The position numbers and the translations under genes are program-made. Shown here in pieces: positions 14,271 through 14,449 of a stretch of DNA of 14,449 bases. Position 1 is the stretch's first letter. Every line of letters begins with the position of its first letter. Source of the DNA: Phycisphaerales bacterium (GTDB lineage Bacteria > Planctomycetota > Phycisphaerae > SM23-33). The stretch is from NCBI GenBank assembly GCA_003171235.1, contig PMYM01000081.1, positions 1 through 14,449 of the forward strand. Reading direction: 5' to 3'. The notes beneath the pieces were generated by a model. The model was not told where the DNA came from and did no database searches. It saw nothing but the letters and a program-made list of their open reading frames with translations.

Positions 14271-14362
14271 ATTACCCCCTACCCCGAAATCTGCCTACCG
14301 CCAAAACACCCGTTTTGAGCGATTAAGTTGCTCGCGCCGGGAAAGAAGAAGCCAAAAAATTC

Positions 14363-14390
14363 GACACAGAGACACGGAGGCACAGAAAGG
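14363..14390 (+). repeat. Second copy of the purine-rich CACAGAGACAC repeat family
   Basis: CACAGAGACACGGAGGCACA (14365-14384) followed by GAAAGG matches the minus-strand repeat at the end of hisD (CACAAAGACACAAAGAGCAC, 1771-1804), with a one-base gap and a few A/G differences. It lies about 90 bases upstream of the hydrolase-like gene, in non-coding DNA. Beyond it, 14391-14449 holds GAGGAAAGCTGAAAGCCAAG and then GGGTGGCATGGTCACGC at the window edge, which may belong to other dispersed repeats; no gene is seen there. Confidence 0.6.
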
Positions 14391-14449
14391 AAAAGAGGAA
14401 AGCTGAAAGCCAAGAGCCCTTTGGCGGGGTGGCATGGTCACGCTGCTTC

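Noticed and set aside
14302..14317. Small palindrome CAAAAC-ACCC-GTTTTG upstream of the hydrolase-like gene
   Set aside because: A 6-bp stem is short enough to occur by chance and there is no regulator or second copy to suggest an operator.

Overview
This is a GC-rich chromosomal window from a diderm bacterium. Three things fit Planctomycetota or a similar environmental lineage: the hisD-hisC-hisB order, a tRNA gene without encoded CCA, and gene borders full of short dispersed repeats. That placement is an inference from style, not from a marker gene. No phage genes, CRISPR array, transposase or rRNA is visible.

Layout. (1) 6-3126, minus strand: a histidine biosynthesis operon, hisD > hisC > hisB, running off the left edge. 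The hisD-hisC gap holds a tandem octamer array and a purine-rich dispersed repeat that supplies the last codons and stop of hisD. (2) 3211-3382, plus strand: a tRNA-Glu(CTC) unit with its own promoter-like boxes and a strong intrinsic terminator. (3) 3595-4287: an AT-richer gene for a multi-pass membrane protein of unknown function. (4) 4354-12703: a type II secretion / type IV pilus-type machine. Four minor-pseudopilin genes (H-, I-, J- and K-like, 6214 to 4354, minus strand) diverge from a plus-strand run: major pilin (6536), fused PilM/PilN or GspL-like (7213), PilO/GspM-like (8724), PilP/GspC-like (9262), PilB/GspE ATPase (9837) and PilC/GspF platform (11567). Most adjacent genes overlap by 1 to 8 bases, so translation is probably coupled. 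(5) 12704-12911: two palindromic elements between convergent genes, one of them a MITE-like unit with terminal inverted repeats. (6) 12912-14270, minus strand: a membrane-anchored alpha/beta-hydrolase-like protein whose nucleophile serine is replaced by leucine. (7) 14271-14449: intergenic DNA with a second copy of the purine-rich repeat family.

How the genes work together. The ATPase (E/B) powers the platform (F/C), which extracts and polymerises the major pilin. The L-M-C (PilMN-O-P) set links this motor to an outer-membrane channel, and the four minor pilins probably form the initiating tip. The secretin (GspD/PilQ) and prepilin peptidase (GspO/PilD) are not in the window, and neither is a PilT retraction ATPase. 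The gene content matches the G-L-M-C-E-F and H-I-J-K parts of a T2SS. Several proteins are nevertheless small and pilus-like, so whether it secretes proteins or builds a pilus is open.

I did not find a clearly unprecedented system. The observations most worth following up are the divergent secretion/pilus locus, the repeat families at gene ends, the AT-rich gene beside the tRNA, and the nucleophile-less hydrolase.
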